Positions 1 through 11,104 of a stretch of DNA of 64,000 bases are shown here, piece after piece; position 1 is the first letter of the stretch, and each line of letters begins with the position of its first letter. Source of the stretch: Gnetum montanum (taxonomy: Eukaryota; Streptophyta; Gnetopsida; Gnetales; Gnetaceae); contig MNCI01027046.1 in NCBI GenBank assembly GCA_015680685.1, forward strand, positions 1,487,108 through 1,551,107. The letters are read 5' to 3'. The position numbers were made by a program, and so were the translations under genes. The notes under the pieces were generated by a model. The model did no database searches and was not told the DNA's origin. It saw only the letters and a list, made by a program, of their open reading frames with translations.

Positions 1-199
1 GCAATCGTTACATTTCTCACAACCGCATGCCGCAACAGCACACACACATACTCACATTAACTACTGAGTTTATTTGGAGGTATCTGGGCCTTGGTGTTGC
101 CAGAGACCAGCAGGCACCTAAATCCTGTTCGAGGACACTCGTTGGCGGTCGCGTCCCAAAACGGTCGCCAACAGTAACGATGTCCTCCATCAGTTCCAA

Positions 200-640
200 G
201 GGGACAGTGATGGACTGGTCAACCAGCTCTAGTCAAATATTATTCTTCCTTAATGGAGGTAGGTTCTAGGCTTTGTACATCTCTTGTGATATTAGGTTGA
301 CTCCGGAACTTGAGTCCAAAAGAGATTTACATGGTTCATTCCCAACGACTTGAAGATAGATTAGAGGGCTTCCAAGTTCAGAGAATTTCCTGGGAAGGTG
401 GCCCTCCATAATCCAATCAGTAATGACATGTGTTAACATAACCATGGGCGTTGAGCTCAATTTTTGATTTGAAGGGAGCTTTGAAGCCTTATTTGATGGA
501 GAAGCATTTAGAGGTTCAACCGCTTGTGGTTGTGAGGGCTTGGTTGGACCGTTGGTTCTGAAGAAAGGTCTTCTCTTCATATGATTGTCAAAACCAATAG
601 CAGGTTGAAGATTCACAGCCCTCATAGCATTGTGTTGCTA
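200..640 (-). pseudogene. retroviral-type aspartic protease region of element A
   Basis: This stretch translates to a protease-like segment with LLDSSSGVNLIS near positions 266-330. That resembles the Asp-Ser/Thr-Gly loop plus the NLI motif of Athila/gypsy proteases, although the canonical DSG is altered to DSSSG. It is followed toward lower coordinates by a VPLELMEDIV-type segment that also occurs in elements B and C. The enzyme would process Gag-Pol in virus-like particles. Stops and frame changes interrupt it on both sides, so it is a relic. The call rests on family pattern and on the conserved equivalents at 27.2 kb and 62.4 kb. Confidence 0.6.
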
Positions 641-1039
641 CGGTTGAGTGGGGAGTTCCCCTTGCATTGCTAAAGTGGGTGGTAATGGAGCTGTCGGTGT
701 GAGAGTTGCAGATGGGTTTGAAGGATGGTATGTCTATGGGTTGTCTCCCCTAGGAGAAGGAGTCCAATAATACTCTTAAGCTTGGTAGTGATGTTGTGGT
801 GTCACATGACCAACAGAGTCATGTGGAGAGATTGGATGCTATATGTGGTAGCCATATGGATTTGTGTGTCGGTAGGGGTATTGTTGCCTTGGTGGTGGCA
901 TCCCCCATGACTATGGGTATTGCCACTGCTGGTGTTGCTCAATAGGTTGTGGTAGACTTCCACATGGATAATATGTTAAAGGTTGGTGGAATTGCCTTGG
1001 GTTACCTTGGGGATAAGGTAACCATCGGGGTGCTTGCCA

Positions 1040-3006
1040 TTTGTTAAGTCATGGGTTGAGTGCATACACCCTAGATGCTTGTAGATGTGAAATTACTAGG
1101 CAACATTCCTTAGGATGGTCGTATTGGCATATCTCACATCCACCATAATTGTCTGTATTAGAATCCACAATCTCTTCGGCGATGGCCATTTTACCTTTAC
1201 CTTTGTTACATGCATGGTCCATGTCCCTCTTTTTCTTTTTGTCATAGTCACTACCTCGCTCCTTAGACTCCTCTACAATTTTAAGAACGGTTTCAAATCT
1301 ACTATCTAGGGAGTCCCACATATGGTCTACCTTTTCCAACACTTCTATTGTTAATTTTTAGAGTGGCAAGGTTTTCCTATTCACCATCTCTTTGAGTGGT
1401 GACTCTTCCTCCTCCTCACAGAACATTACTCCCTTTTTTCGGAGGGAAGGATCTCAGTTGTACTCTTCTACACTTTCTCTCTTATGTAGCTCCCCTTCTT
1501 TCTTGGCTACTTGCTCTAGCAATCTATGAACCTAATGAGACCTAAGCTCTGATAATCTCTCTTAGGAATATGTTCCAAGAATTCTCCTTATTTCATGCCT
1601 AAGGCCATCTATGAGATGGCGTAGTTGATTCGATACAAGTAACCATGGTCTGGGCAATGATGTAACAATGCATAATAATAGTTCATGGCAGCATCCAAGG
1701 GTTCATGATTTCCCTGCTTCCATCTTTGGATTTTCTTTCATAGGTTAGACACTCGGGAGTACATTTGGTACTTATCATTAAAAAATTCTAGCATCGTACT
1801 CCACCTATGAATGGATTCCAGTTCTAAGGATCGGTACCAGCTTTACGCTTCTTTTACTAGTGTCCTTGGGAACAACTTTAGTTTTTGCCATAAGTTTTCT
1901 ATGTTCTGCAAGGCACATGCATCATGGAATGCTTGTAGGTGATTTTGAGGATTAGTGTTGTATCCCCCCTCAAATCGTGGGATGTTATTCATGTCTAACC
2001 TCTTGATCCTACTATCTTTTTGGTGCCTTGTGGGAACTCTTATGGCCTTCGTTATATCCAACATGCTTTTGGTTGTGAGTAGGGGTTCTTCATGCTCATC
2101 TCATTCATAGCCTCTGTGATGTGTATGCAGTTTCCTACTCTCCCTACTTCTATGTTGTGATTTCCTAGAGTGCCCTCGTCCTCATTCTTGACTATCTCGT
2201 CGATGTTTTTCACTCTGTTTCCCTTTATCCTCATAGTTAGGTTCCTTATGACTGCATCCTGACACTGAAGGAGAGGGTGAATGTGACGGTGAAGGTGAAG
2301 AAGAAGGAGAACCATCACCATGACGATGTTTTCTACCTTCTCTTCAATGGTCTTGGCCCTAATCGTGATTATGATTAGAATGTCCACCCTTATCATGTGT
2401 TTGTGTTTCCTCATTGAACACTTCGTGTTCGTGGGGATCACAACCAGGGTTGTAAACCATGGAGTGAATGTTCTAATACACCACCTCCTAACCATTATTA
2501 GGAGGGGGAACATCATTGGGTGGGGAACCTATTAAGACTGGTTCACCATCCCCAATTTTTCTTAAAACGTGGAGGCCGTTATGGGGCCATGTACCCTTCA
2601 AATATGTGTGGTAACTCTCTTGTCACAAGTCTCATTGATGTTGTGCTTCTGTGGGATGATAGTCCCTTGTGTCATGATTGCCTGCAACATATTCTACGTA
2701 TAAAAATGACATGCCTATTCATGAAAGAGCACGAAGGAGCATGCTGGGGACTGATCGGTCTGGAGGCAACACTATGTTACCCTTCAAATCTCTCCAACAC
2801 AATTGTTCATATTGATGGAGAATAAAGGTAAAGTTGGGTACATACTCATCATGATGAGTATATACTACTCGAAATTGTTGGGGAACTGGTGGATCTTGGT
2901 TACGTGCATTATGTCGCCGACTGTCTTTTGTGTTAGTCCTAGGTAGTGAAGTGGTTTTGTGCAAAGAAGAAGACATTTTCGTCATGTTCGGTGTGCAAAT
3001 TACCAT
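1040..3006 (-). pseudogene. gag region of element A with zinc knuckle
   Basis: Several open segments in different minus-strand frames together look like a plant gypsy gag. Around 1843-2064 the translation contains MNNIPRFEGGYNTNPQNHL and HDACALQNIE followed by WQKLKLF, which matches the retrotransposon gag domain pattern. The same segment is recognisable in element B at 28795-28989. Around 1049-1342 lies a charged, lysine-rich stretch ending in CEICQYDHPKECC, a CCHC-like zinc knuckle of the nucleocapsid. Gag would form the particle that packages element RNA. The frame changes at least twice and contains stops, so no intact product is possible. The translation start near 2960-3006 is uncertain. 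Confidence 0.7.
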
Positions 3007-3102
3007 TGTCTTATTTTTTCTTGATTAATCCTAAGGGTTCGTTCTAGCATCCCAATGATATGAATGATTTCCTATGTTCTATGTAGCACACAAACAACGA
3101 AG

Positions 3103-3120
3103 TCCCTGGCAACGGTGCCA
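3103..3120 (-). other. primer binding site of element A (tRNA-Asp type)
   Basis: Read on the minus strand, the bases directly after the LTR are TGGCACCGTTGCCAGGGA. Plant Athila elements typically have TGGCGCCGTTGCCGGGGA here, complementary to the 3' end of tRNA-Asp. Two G-to-A changes separate the two. One spacer base lies between the LTR end and the PBS. This fixes the LTR as the 5' LTR of a leftward-reading element. Confidence 0.8.
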
Positions 3121-3121
3121 A

Positions 3122-3918
3122 TGATGAGTGGCGAGGTACCCCTACACTCAACCATACGAATATGAGCGTTCACGCGCGATCCGGTTGAACTCTAAGGACT
3201 AAGTGCTTACTCGTCTTAATGGAACACTTAAGGTTAATCAATCACTATCTTCCCAAAATTACTTGTATTGTCATGGTTGTATGGTTAAGTAAGTTTAAGG
3301 TGTATTATTTTTATAGCTTTTATCTTTTTAATGTCTTATGCTAATAGGGGAAGGTGAAGAGAACTAAGTGACTAACTTTCATTAACTATTCACTAGCTAT
3401 GTTCTAATTGTTCCTAACACCAGTATCCATTCCCACTTGCCGCACACATTCTAAACAAGTGCAATGCTGCTGGGATTACCAAACACTAATCGTTACTGGG
3501 TTACCAAGTGCTACACACATGCTTGAAGTGGTTGTACTGAGTGTACTTAACTAGGAGAGTCAAAGGTTAAGAGAGATTAATTAACTAGAAAAGCATTTAG
3601 ACATTCAACAATAATTAATTACTATTTAGCTTAGTCCATATGCTGCAAGTTTTATCATAAATTTTGTCTTTATTGCCATACACAAATGTGTGCTCAGGTA
3701 CAATTTGCTTGAATAAAGATCCGTTCACTTTAAGACTCCTACTGCAGGCACATGGAAATTATTCTAACTCTGGAATGGTAATATTGCAAGAGTTTAGCTA
3801 AGGGTCTAAGTTTAACTGCCTAGAATAAGGAAAGCTACCTCTTATTTATAGAAATTGAGGCAGGCTACGATATCGCGTACACGATATCGCGGGGTGGATG
3901 CAATATCGTGGCTCATCA
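3122..3918 (-). repeat. 5' LTR of element A (797 bp)
   Basis: The LTR is bounded by TGATGAG at 3122-3128 and CTCATCA at 3912-3918, a perfect 7-bp terminal inverted repeat within the TG...CA ends of LTRs. It is homologous along its whole length to the LTR at 58928-59728 and more distantly to those at 30151-31018 and 25334-26267. On the minus strand the promoter TATA (CTATAAATAAG) lies at about 3841-3852. Near the U3 tip are two copies of the palindrome CGATATCG (3868-3875 and 3882-3889). The flanking target duplication cannot be checked because the other end of A is outside the window. Confidence 0.88.
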
Positions 3919-4566
3919 CCATCCAAAACCACCAACTTAATTGAAGAAAACATGTGGGTCAAATTACCTTTCCAAGTAGCAGATGATAGCAAAGAGGAAT
4001 GCCACCACAAGGCTTCCCAACCATATGCCTTGCCTAACCCACGTTGGATTAGGAAACAATTGCATAATCAAAGTTTACCTCCACTTTACCTTAATAAATT
4101 TTATACTTCTATTCACATGATTTCCATTTTGCATTAAGTTTGTTGTTTGCATTGTCTCTACCGCTGGCATTAGTTAATGCAATTACGGCTTAGAATGACC
4201 TTAAACTACTACCATGGCCTGAGAAGGCCTAAAACTAGCAACACCACTTTCAAATATTACTTCACATATGGCCCGAAATGGCCTAAAACTAGTGATGGCC
4301 TGAAATGGCCTTAAACTAAAACAAGGGGCCCAAGCACATTAACAAAAATATTAGCCAAAAGAATAAAACAAGTGTTTCACTTTTCATTAAATATAAGTCC
4401 GTACTTAGAATACATAGCAACAAGCATTTGATTTCATAGAAAAGAATTTTTTTTTGCCAATGGGCTATGAGTCTCCGTGAGTATCTTTATTCCCCGCCTC
4501 ATTAGGTCCTACATCTTCTTTTGGGTCCTACATAAAGCAAGAATAAAATAATGAGTCAAATTACAA
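3919..4566. other. non-coding stretch with a small cluster of GGCCTTAAACTA motifs
   Basis: No convincing gene is seen. From 4194 to 4320 a short degenerate repeat occurs four times, each copy containing a variant of GACCTTAAACTA or GGCCTAAAACTAG. The same motif forms arrays at 9.50-9.77 kb and 13.38-13.64 kb around the Tat-type pol, so this may be a remote part of the same repeat system. Confidence 0.4.
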
Positions 4567-5380
4567 TCACATATCATAAAATAAACTACAGTATAGTAGA
4601 GTTTGGCTAACCTGAGATGGGCCTGTGTCCATCTTTGAGGTTATTCTATCCATGCTAGCTACTAAGCATCGAAGTATTTCATCCTCACTCAAGTTCACCC
4701 AATCTTCTTCTCCCAAGTCAATGCTCGCTGCAATTTTCCCCTTCTTCATAATCGTCCATGTGGGCAGTCCTGGAGAGAATGTGGTAGTAGTGGTCTCCCT
4801 GGAAGGCAAGGTCATCTCCCTTTCGGGAGACTCACTCACCACCACCTGTTACATAAATTTTTCATAGGCCTTGGTACCACCAATTACATCAAGAAATAGC
4901 TTATGAGAATGCAATTCAATAGAAGCATCTCAATATTGCTAACGATAGGCAGCATGTTATGCCTTATACATGTGTTTATGATTTTTCTATGCTTGCCTCC
5001 ATTTATACACTTGGGCACTGTAATCTTTCGAGTCTTGGTTTTTTTGGGCCAGTAGATCCATCTGCAAGCATTGTTCAATTATTTCATTGGTAGCCTCATT
5101 CTTGCCTTGTACGGCTAACCAATATCTTGTGTAATCAATCACGGTTGTATGCTAATTACCTTCAGAAGTGTTGCGGGCAATTAAGAACTCATTCCTACAC
5201 CATAGATCTTCTAGTTCAACTGCTTGACTAGCTTTCTCCTTTTTGAGCTGCTGGACCTGCTTCCAGAGGTCTTCATTAATGCACCTGCACTTCCACAAGG
5301 ATCGTGCCAAGTACACTGCGTCAACTTTGACCACTCATCTTGGATCCCACTTCAGTCAAGAAGCTATTATACCCAACATG
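4567..5380 (-). pseudogene. 3' part of an unrecognised multi-exon gene, coiled-coil containing
   Basis: One minus-strand frame stays protein-like from about 5376 to 4612 despite several stop codons (for example TAG at 5152-5154). The stops sit where Gln, Trp or Arg codons could have been, as expected from C-to-T decay. It begins after a plausible acceptor (TATAATAG, about 5370). It encodes a heptad-like helix (LWKQVQQLKKEKASQAVELE at about 5280-5220), then a WLAVQGKNEATNEII segment. The C-terminal part (about 4846-4612) is stop-free and rich in Ser/Thr/Glu, with the acidic helix EDWVNLSEDEILRCLVASMD. A possible donor CAG/GTTAGC lies at 4612/4611. I recognise no family. It could be an additional ORF of a retroelement or a decayed host gene. 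Confidence 0.45.
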
Positions 5381-5474
5381 AGAAAGCGTTAGTCGCAAGA
5401 TGATGACAAAAATATAACAATGCATAGAGAAAATGTTGTAGTTCAAACATATCTATCTCAGGATTAATTTACCT

Positions 5475-5597
5475 TAAATGATCAATCATGTGATTGACTA
5501 CCCCCTTCATAAAGAAAAAATTATCTAGGGTCTTGGTCCATGGTTGGAGGCAAAATGAAGAAGAAGAATCGAGAGCCTTAGTAGTAGTGTCCGCTAT
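5475..5597 (-). pseudogene. candidate internal exon of the unrecognised gene
   Basis: A short segment has matching splice signals on both sides: acceptor TTGCATAG just above it (about 5598) and donor AAG/GTAAAT below it (about 5475). Between them the minus strand encodes a stretch such as PWTKTLDNFFFMKGVV with one decayed codon. The good splice frame suggests a once-spliced transcript. The function is unknown, and the exon assignment is by inspection only. Confidence 0.35.
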
Positions 5598-5689
5598 GCA
5601 ACAAAGCATGTTAGCATGGTGAAGGAGAGGAAAACAAAACTGAGAAGTAACATAAACGATGGTGCAAAGCTCCTACCCAACAAACCCTT

Positions 5690-5960
5690 AGGGGTGAGAG
5701 TGGGGGGATTACCCATCATCACACTATCAAGCAAATTGTCAAACTCACCAGCTTCAAAATGTAGCCCTTCTCCCTAAAGTTGACTTAACAGTGTAGCAGT
5801 GTCTTTAAGCATCATGTGCTCCTCAGGTGTCGGGGCACACTCTGCAAAAGGTTCATTTGCAATAGGGGCCTTCTCCTCTATAGCTAAGGCCTCTTCTTCT
5901 TCTATAGGAGGGGCCCCTCCCTTAGGGGCCAAAGCTTCTTCTTCATCTATTAGATACATC
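5690..5960 (-). pseudogene. candidate exon with acidic, Ala/Pro/Glu-rich repeats
   Basis: After a plausible acceptor (CACTTTAG at about 5961) the minus strand encodes a low-complexity acidic segment with repeats of the type EEEALA and KGGAPPIEE (5959-5774). A frame change is followed by EGLHFEAGEFDNLLDSVMMG. A donor-like GG/GTAGGAGC lies near 5690. Acidic linkers of this kind are not diagnostic of any family. It belongs to the same minus-strand coding remnant as its neighbours. Confidence 0.35.
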
Positions 5961-6349
5961 TAAAGTGAGCATGCTAGTCTAACAAAAAGAAACATAAAAA
6001 AGGGAGGGCGGGGGGAGAGGGAGGGGTAGCTAAAGAGATAATTAAACCATACTCACAAACAAACACATGTTGCACTTTGCGAACCTTGATCTGCAATCTT
6101 TTGCCTCTTGCTTCACTGGTACATGGAGGCTCTTCTATGGGGTGAGATTTCTTGCGTTGCAACTTTTATTTCACTATTTCTGCAATAAGGTGTGCCCCCC
6201 TTACTGCATTGCCTGTGTTAGTGGTAGGTGCTTGTCCAACGCTGTCTAGTGCATGAAAGGACCGTCCCACCTGATTCTTCGTTGTTATCGAAAAAGACTC
6301 CCCAATAGATTATGTGGGGTCTTGGGGTCAAGTTGTGCAGAATACTTGG

Positions 6350-7155
6350 TAGATCCATGGTTTGGATATCTAGGTGTGATCCTGCAACACCCAGATGCCA
6401 TTCTCTCGGACCACCAAGAATTTAGCAAACCATCATAAGTAAGCGATAAAGAAGGTGAAATGCACATTAAAACATGCATAAAGATTCTCATGAAGCTTAA
6501 CCATTTTGGCTTGCAAACCCTCGATGAGGTACTTAGCCCAATTATAGCAAGTTCCTTCTTCCATGACATCGCTCATAATCCAAGCCTGCCCTACCCCAAG
6601 GATTTTCCCTTGGGAGAATAACTTGGGAAAAGCATGAGCCCGGAAGATAGGGTAAACATTATGGGCTACCTTTAGCTTGACCTTATTCATGTAAATCCCC
6701 TTTCAATCTTTGCTCATCCCTAGCCACTCTTCTATGTCCCCTTGATGGTTTACATATTTGCTGGTCTTCTCCCCTATATGTAAGCCATCGGAAGGGACAC
6801 TGAAGAGATCTGCGAAAATGGTGTCAGTGATCTCAAATACCACCTGCACATTACGCACCTGTGTGTGAAAGTGGTTAACCCTTTCCGTAAAAGAATCAAC
6901 AAGGGAGAGCATCTATGTAGTCGGAATGCTTGGATTTATTGCTAAAAATAGGTCAATGAGCCTAGCCTCCTGGACATTTTGAACAAGGGAGGCTAGGGCC
7001 CCATTACAAAACCAACGTTGTGTCTCTTCCACTTCACCATATTTAAAGAAGAGGTTAGTTTCATCATGACCTAATGTGACTATCGTAACCTCTTGGGATT
7101 CGGCCGCTACTGCAATAACCAAAAAAAAATGATAAAAATGACAAAGACAACACAA
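6350..7155 (-). pseudogene. large exon of the unrecognised gene, globular domain
   Basis: One minus-strand frame remains protein-like for about 270 codons, broken by TAG at 6913-6915 and 6703-6705 and a later stop. It starts after a strong pyrimidine tract and TTATTGCAG acceptor at about 7105-7093, or slightly upstream. It encodes FKYGEVEETQRWFCNGALA, then VFEITDTIFADLFSVPSDG, and later LKVAHNVYPIFRAHAFPKLF and a Trp/Tyr-rich segment. This general layout recalls the poorly characterised plant 'putative transposon protein' and ORF1-like domains of Athila/Ogre-type elements. That comparison is a guess from pattern, not a match. Confidence 0.45.
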
Positions 7156-7209
7156 TAAATCAATTGATCAATCAAGGACATATTAAGGGACATGCACAAC
7201 TTAACCCAC

Positions 7210-7445
7210 TAGGTGCGAAAGACATGCGGAATGGTGGGATCTCGACTAGAACTTCATCCATTGTGGGTGCACGATGGGATGTCCATTCACCATCCAACCA
7301 TCCAAGTTCTTCGCATTTTAGGTAGAACTTAGCATACTTGGTTGGATAGGTCCTAAATTTGGTTCCAAGTTATTCTATAACATCGGTGCGCACATTCCCG
7401 GTAGAAGAAAACTCTTGTAAGGCTGTTTGGGCCAGTGCCAATGCC
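7210..7445 (-). pseudogene. candidate upstream exon of the unrecognised gene
   Basis: The minus strand carries a protein-like frame with a single stop. It includes LALAQTALQEFSSTGNVRTD and, later, YLKCEELGWLDGEWTSHRA followed by VLVEIPPFRMSF. The region ends just before a possible intron with a TTATTGCAG acceptor at the next exon. The segment continues the pattern of alternating coding-like blocks and gaps seen from 4.6 to 7.9 kb. Confidence 0.35.
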
Positions 7446-7574
7446 CCCTCTTAATCGTGGAGACCATCTTTGTCAATGACAAATATGGCAACACAAAGAG
7501 CACAATAAGCATTGCAACTATGTAACAAAAATGGTATAACAAGTCTAAGTATCTTCATAGAACTCACCCGCGAA

Positions 7575-7980
7575 CACAGTAGATAGTTCTAGGTGGATTC
7601 TAGAAGAAAGTGTCCATGTGACGAGTGACAAACAAGGTGTTGTACTTATGGTAACACTTAAATTTAGGCATAGCCCAAATCCAAGACAAGCATCTCAAAC
7701 CTTTTGGGTATCAATTTGAGCTCTCAACCCCTTCTCCTTCAATAGATCCATCAGTCATAAACTTTAAGATGCTTCAGTTTGCCCCAGGCAATAGCATTTC
7801 AACTAGGACACTGGTCATCTCAGCTAACAAGGGTGACCATACTATCATAATGAAGTGATGAAGGAGGAACTCTAGGAATTCCCATGTGCCTTCTTGAAAC
7901 TAGATCGCCTAGTCCCTTGCTCGTGCATGAGGAGGGGGAACGTTAGCCACAAGGGCACTTAGGCAGCATAGAACCCCTAC
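7575..7980 (-). pseudogene. most upstream coding-like block of the unrecognised gene
   Basis: The minus strand encodes segments such as WAMPKFKCYHKYNTLFVTRH directly upstream of a consensus donor (CGG/GTGAGT at about 7577-7570). Further upstream, WEFLEFLLHHFIMIVWSPLL appears, with stops and frame changes. The clean GTGAGT donor supports real splicing in the ancestor. A true start codon could not be chosen. Confidence 0.3.
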
Positions 7981-8179
7981 TAGCTTGATCATGATCAAGA
8001 TGGGTTTTAACATGACCTTTCATGGTATAGCACAAAGCATTAGTTCATAGTACTCAAGTGATGGTTACTATGTAGTGTAGCACCCCCTTGTATGTAAATT
8101 TTCCTAAGTATGAAATAGTACACCCTTAATACGGTGAGACAAACCTAAATTTTTGTCAAATATCAATTCCATTTTCATG

Positions 8180-8560
8180 ACTGGTCCCAAATAGCGTGGT
8201 AGCTATGTTACCTGAGTGTACCAAGGTGGCATGGGACATAGCATAGCGGGTACACCCTGCATAGCGTAGCAGCTGCATCACACATAGTGTAGCATAGCAG
8301 GTGTACCTTACGTAGCATAGTGGCTGTGTTATGTGCAGTGTAGTAGCGTAGCACATGTAATGGGTACATCCTACACAGTGTAGTGGCTACATCAGGCACA
8401 ACATAGGAACACAACAGGTACACCCCACGTAGTGTGACAAGTGTAGCAGTGTAGCAAGTACGGTAGTGTAGAAGCATAATAGGCATGACGATGTAGCAAG
8501 AGTGACAACGTAGCAAGTGTAGCAAGTATGGTAGCGTAGCAGCATAATAGCATAGCATAA
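8180..8560. repeat. tandem array with GTAGCATAGC-type core
   Basis: Imperfect repeats begin with GGTACACCCTGC-like words at about 8250, 8303, 8364 and 8418, giving a period of 52-61 bp. A second sub-array of 68 bp period has GTGTAGCAAGTA at 8449 and 8517. All units contain variants of the word TAGCGTAGCA. Related words form another array at 15.4-16.3 kb. Confidence 0.7.
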
Positions 8561-9480
8561 CAAGTACCGAAAACGCAACACAGCTTGTCAGTCACGCAGA
8601 CAAAAGTAACACAGCTCGAAAGGGAACACACAACATTTCCATAACCACTAGCCCTATCCCGTTGTATGGAATTTAACAAAATTAAACCAAAAAAACCTTC
8701 TCCATGCATGCAACGCTACCCAAGATGCGTGTTACATTACCTAAAATGTGTGCTATGCTAGCCAAAACCTCCAAAACCCTTGAAATGGTGCATTGCCTAC
8801 TCCCAACAATGGTTGTTGGGGTAGTGCCGCGTACCAACTGTAGTGTAGTGATCACCATGGTGGCTACGACCAAAGTGGCAATAGCCACAACGTAGCAGCC
8901 AAAGTGATAGCCAAGGCGATAACAACAATAGTCATAGCATGACAATGGTAATGACCATAGTGACTAGGGTGCGATGACAATAGTAACAATCCTACTTAAT
9001 AAATCACACAATGTAAACAAGGGTAGCATAGAAACTTACGGGGTAGACGATGCTTCCTGTCATTCCTCAATGCATGCCTTGGGGAGACACCACAAGGTGC
9101 GTTCCCCTTCATCCACATTTGCAAGACCTTGATGACTATGTTCACTCCTATGTGCCATCATCCTTGTCAAACTTGGGTGTATCGACTGCTACGCTACCAC
9201 TGCTACAATGCCTCTCTGTTCAAACCACGTTATGCTCTAGGTGTTATCTCTGACTATGAAAATGATAGGATTACCATGGGTAATCCCCTATTTTTAGTTT
9301 ACAAGGTTACAACACCTGTTACTTTTCTGGATGTTCCATGTCCCGCATGTAATGCTAGATGTCCCGCATCCCAAGCATAGCATGGAATGCCCCTATCCCT
9401 TGCAGCATAGCATGGAACACCACATGTTTACTGCAGCGTAGCACTATTTACAACTATAGTGTAGCACATAAATACACCAA
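8561..9480. other. region without a convincing gene
   Basis: The stretch contains scattered copies of CATAGC/GTAGC words related to the neighbouring array (for example 8870-8960 and 9370-9460). No coding frame or RNA gene could be supported. Confidence 0.4.
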
Positions 9481-9499
9481 AATTTTTACCTCATTTTTA

Positions 9500-9770
9500 T
9501 AATGTTGCCCAGTGACAGTCCGCTACAACCTTAAACTGGCAATTTTGACTTACAATGTTGCTCAGTTATGGTCCACTACGACCTTAAACTGGCAATTCTG
9601 GGGGTTTTCTTTTATCATAGTAGTGGTCCACTATGACCTTAAAGTGACACATTTTGGCACATAATGTTGCACTATTGCAGTCTGCTATGACCTTAAACTG
9701 GTAATTTTAGAATTCCCTCTATACTCTAGTCACAGTGATAGTCCACAAAGACCTTAAACTGGAAACGTTT
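9500..9770. repeat. array of GTCCACTACGACCTTAAACTGG units upstream of pol
   Basis: Five degenerate copies of a unit built on TCCACTACGACCTTAAACTG occur at about 9520, 9570, 9630, 9685 and 9740, spaced roughly 45-70 bp apart. The same unit reappears immediately downstream of the Tat-type pol (13.38-13.64 kb), so the arrays bracket the coding region of element H. Confidence 0.75.
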
Positions 9771-10289
9771 TAACAGTGCATAATTACCTTGCATATATTT
9801 CTTTGCATGTTGTTGTGTTAAGTAGGTATCACTTGAGTTTGCTTGTTTTGCTTATTATTGCAGGAGTGCTTAAAAAAATGGCTGCTTATGATGATCTCCA
9901 TCCACCCTTAACTTTGATAGGACCCCATGGTAGGTTTTTGAGACGTTTGAATGTAGAATTGGTAGACTTTAAACCACCCCCTTATGATACTAACATAGCA
10001 TCCTTAGAAAAATCCCTAGACTAGCCTGAACATTTGGTCTAAGCTCTAGATTTAGAGGTTGGTGATGTAACTAAGGATCCCCTTATTGAAATCCCCATGA
10101 CTACATCCAGAGACGAAGTAGGAACATTAAAGGTTAGCTCCTTACTAGAGTCACAGGTTAAACAAAACATCTCCAAAGTTCTCAATGATAATGCTAAAGT
10201 GTTTGCATGGTCATGTGAAGATATGCTAGGCTTAGACCCATGCATCATACAACACAATATCAGCCTAAATTCACGTGTCAAGGAAGTTA

Positions 10290-11102
10290 AATAAAAAGCC
10301 TGCAAGATCAAATCAGAGATTGCCTTAGCTGTATGTGGTGAAATCAGTAAACTATATCAAGCTGGGTTTATTTGGACTATCAATTATTTAGACTGGGTAT
10401 CAAACATCGTAGTCATTTCCAAGAAAATTGGGGGTATACAAATCTGTATAAACTTTTGGGATTTGAATAAGGCAATGATTAATGACGATTTCCCATTGCC
10501 TAGCATCGACCAACTCATCGATACTACAACAGGCCATGCCTTACTATCCTTCATGGATGGATTCTTAGGCTACAACTAAATTTGCATAAATCTAGAACAT
10601 CAGCTAGCAACTACCTTCATGACCCCTTGGGGAACCTTCTACTACACTTATGATTCCCTTCAAGCTAGAAAATGCAGGAGTGATATATCAACAGGTGATG
10701 AATTACATCTTTAGTAATTATCTTTTAGAGAAGCTAAATGATTATGTGGATGACATAGCTGTTAAATTTGAGAAATTCTTAGATCATGCAAACAACCTAA
10801 ACTTGGTCCTTCAATGTTGTCAAAGGCATGACCTTCACCTCAACGCCAAAAAATGTGTTTTTGAAGTCAAAACCAGACGCATGTTAGGCTTTTTGATGTC
10901 AGAAATGGGGATACGAGTGGACCCTGATAAAGTTAAGGCCATTGTTAACTTGGCACGACCTACAAACCTTAAGGAGTTGTGTGGGCTACAGGGCAAAGTC
11001 CAATTCATAAGAAGATTTATTGCAAGGTTAATGAATAAATTACATCCAATGCAACACTGGCTTAAAAAGGGAGTCAACTTTGAATGGACCAACCAATGCT
11101 AG
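10290..11102 (+). pseudogene. reverse transcriptase domain of element H
   Basis: The frame shows AGFIW, DWVSNIVVISKK, then DLNKAMINDDFPLPSIDQLI and SFMDGFLGYN, followed by a TAA (10577-10579) where relatives have Gln. After FMTPWGTF comes a frameshift at about 10640, and the chain continues with IPFKLENAGVIYQQVM. The catalytic YVDD box is intact at about 10744 (NDYVDDIAVK). LNAKKCVFEV and GFLMSEMGIRVDPDKVKAI complete the thumb. The family enzyme copies element RNA into DNA. The fold is readable nearly end to end, but at least three disruptions prevent expression. Confidence 0.88.
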
Positions 11103-11104
11103 GA

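Larger units (their letters stand above)
1..3918 (-). mobile_element. Athila-like Ty3/gypsy LTR retrotransposon A, 5' part
   Basis: The element reads leftward and runs off the left edge, so only its 5' LTR, primer binding site, gag and protease region are visible. The order from high to low coordinates is LTR, PBS, gag and protease, as expected for a minus-strand gypsy element. The same internal sequence recurs at 62.2-64.0 kb (element C) and 27.1-29.5 kb (element B), and the protease-to-RT part is matched by plus-strand element D at 18.3-19.4 kb. The Athila-like assignment rests on the tRNA-Asp-type PBS and on D's RT, which has FMDDFS instead of the YVDD box and an LNW motif downstream. Frameshifts and stops throughout mean it is dead. 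Confidence 0.85.

Noticed and set aside
8156-8709. Several Cys/Tyr/Leu-rich minus-strand frames
   Set aside because: They are translations of the GTAGCATAGC tandem repeats.
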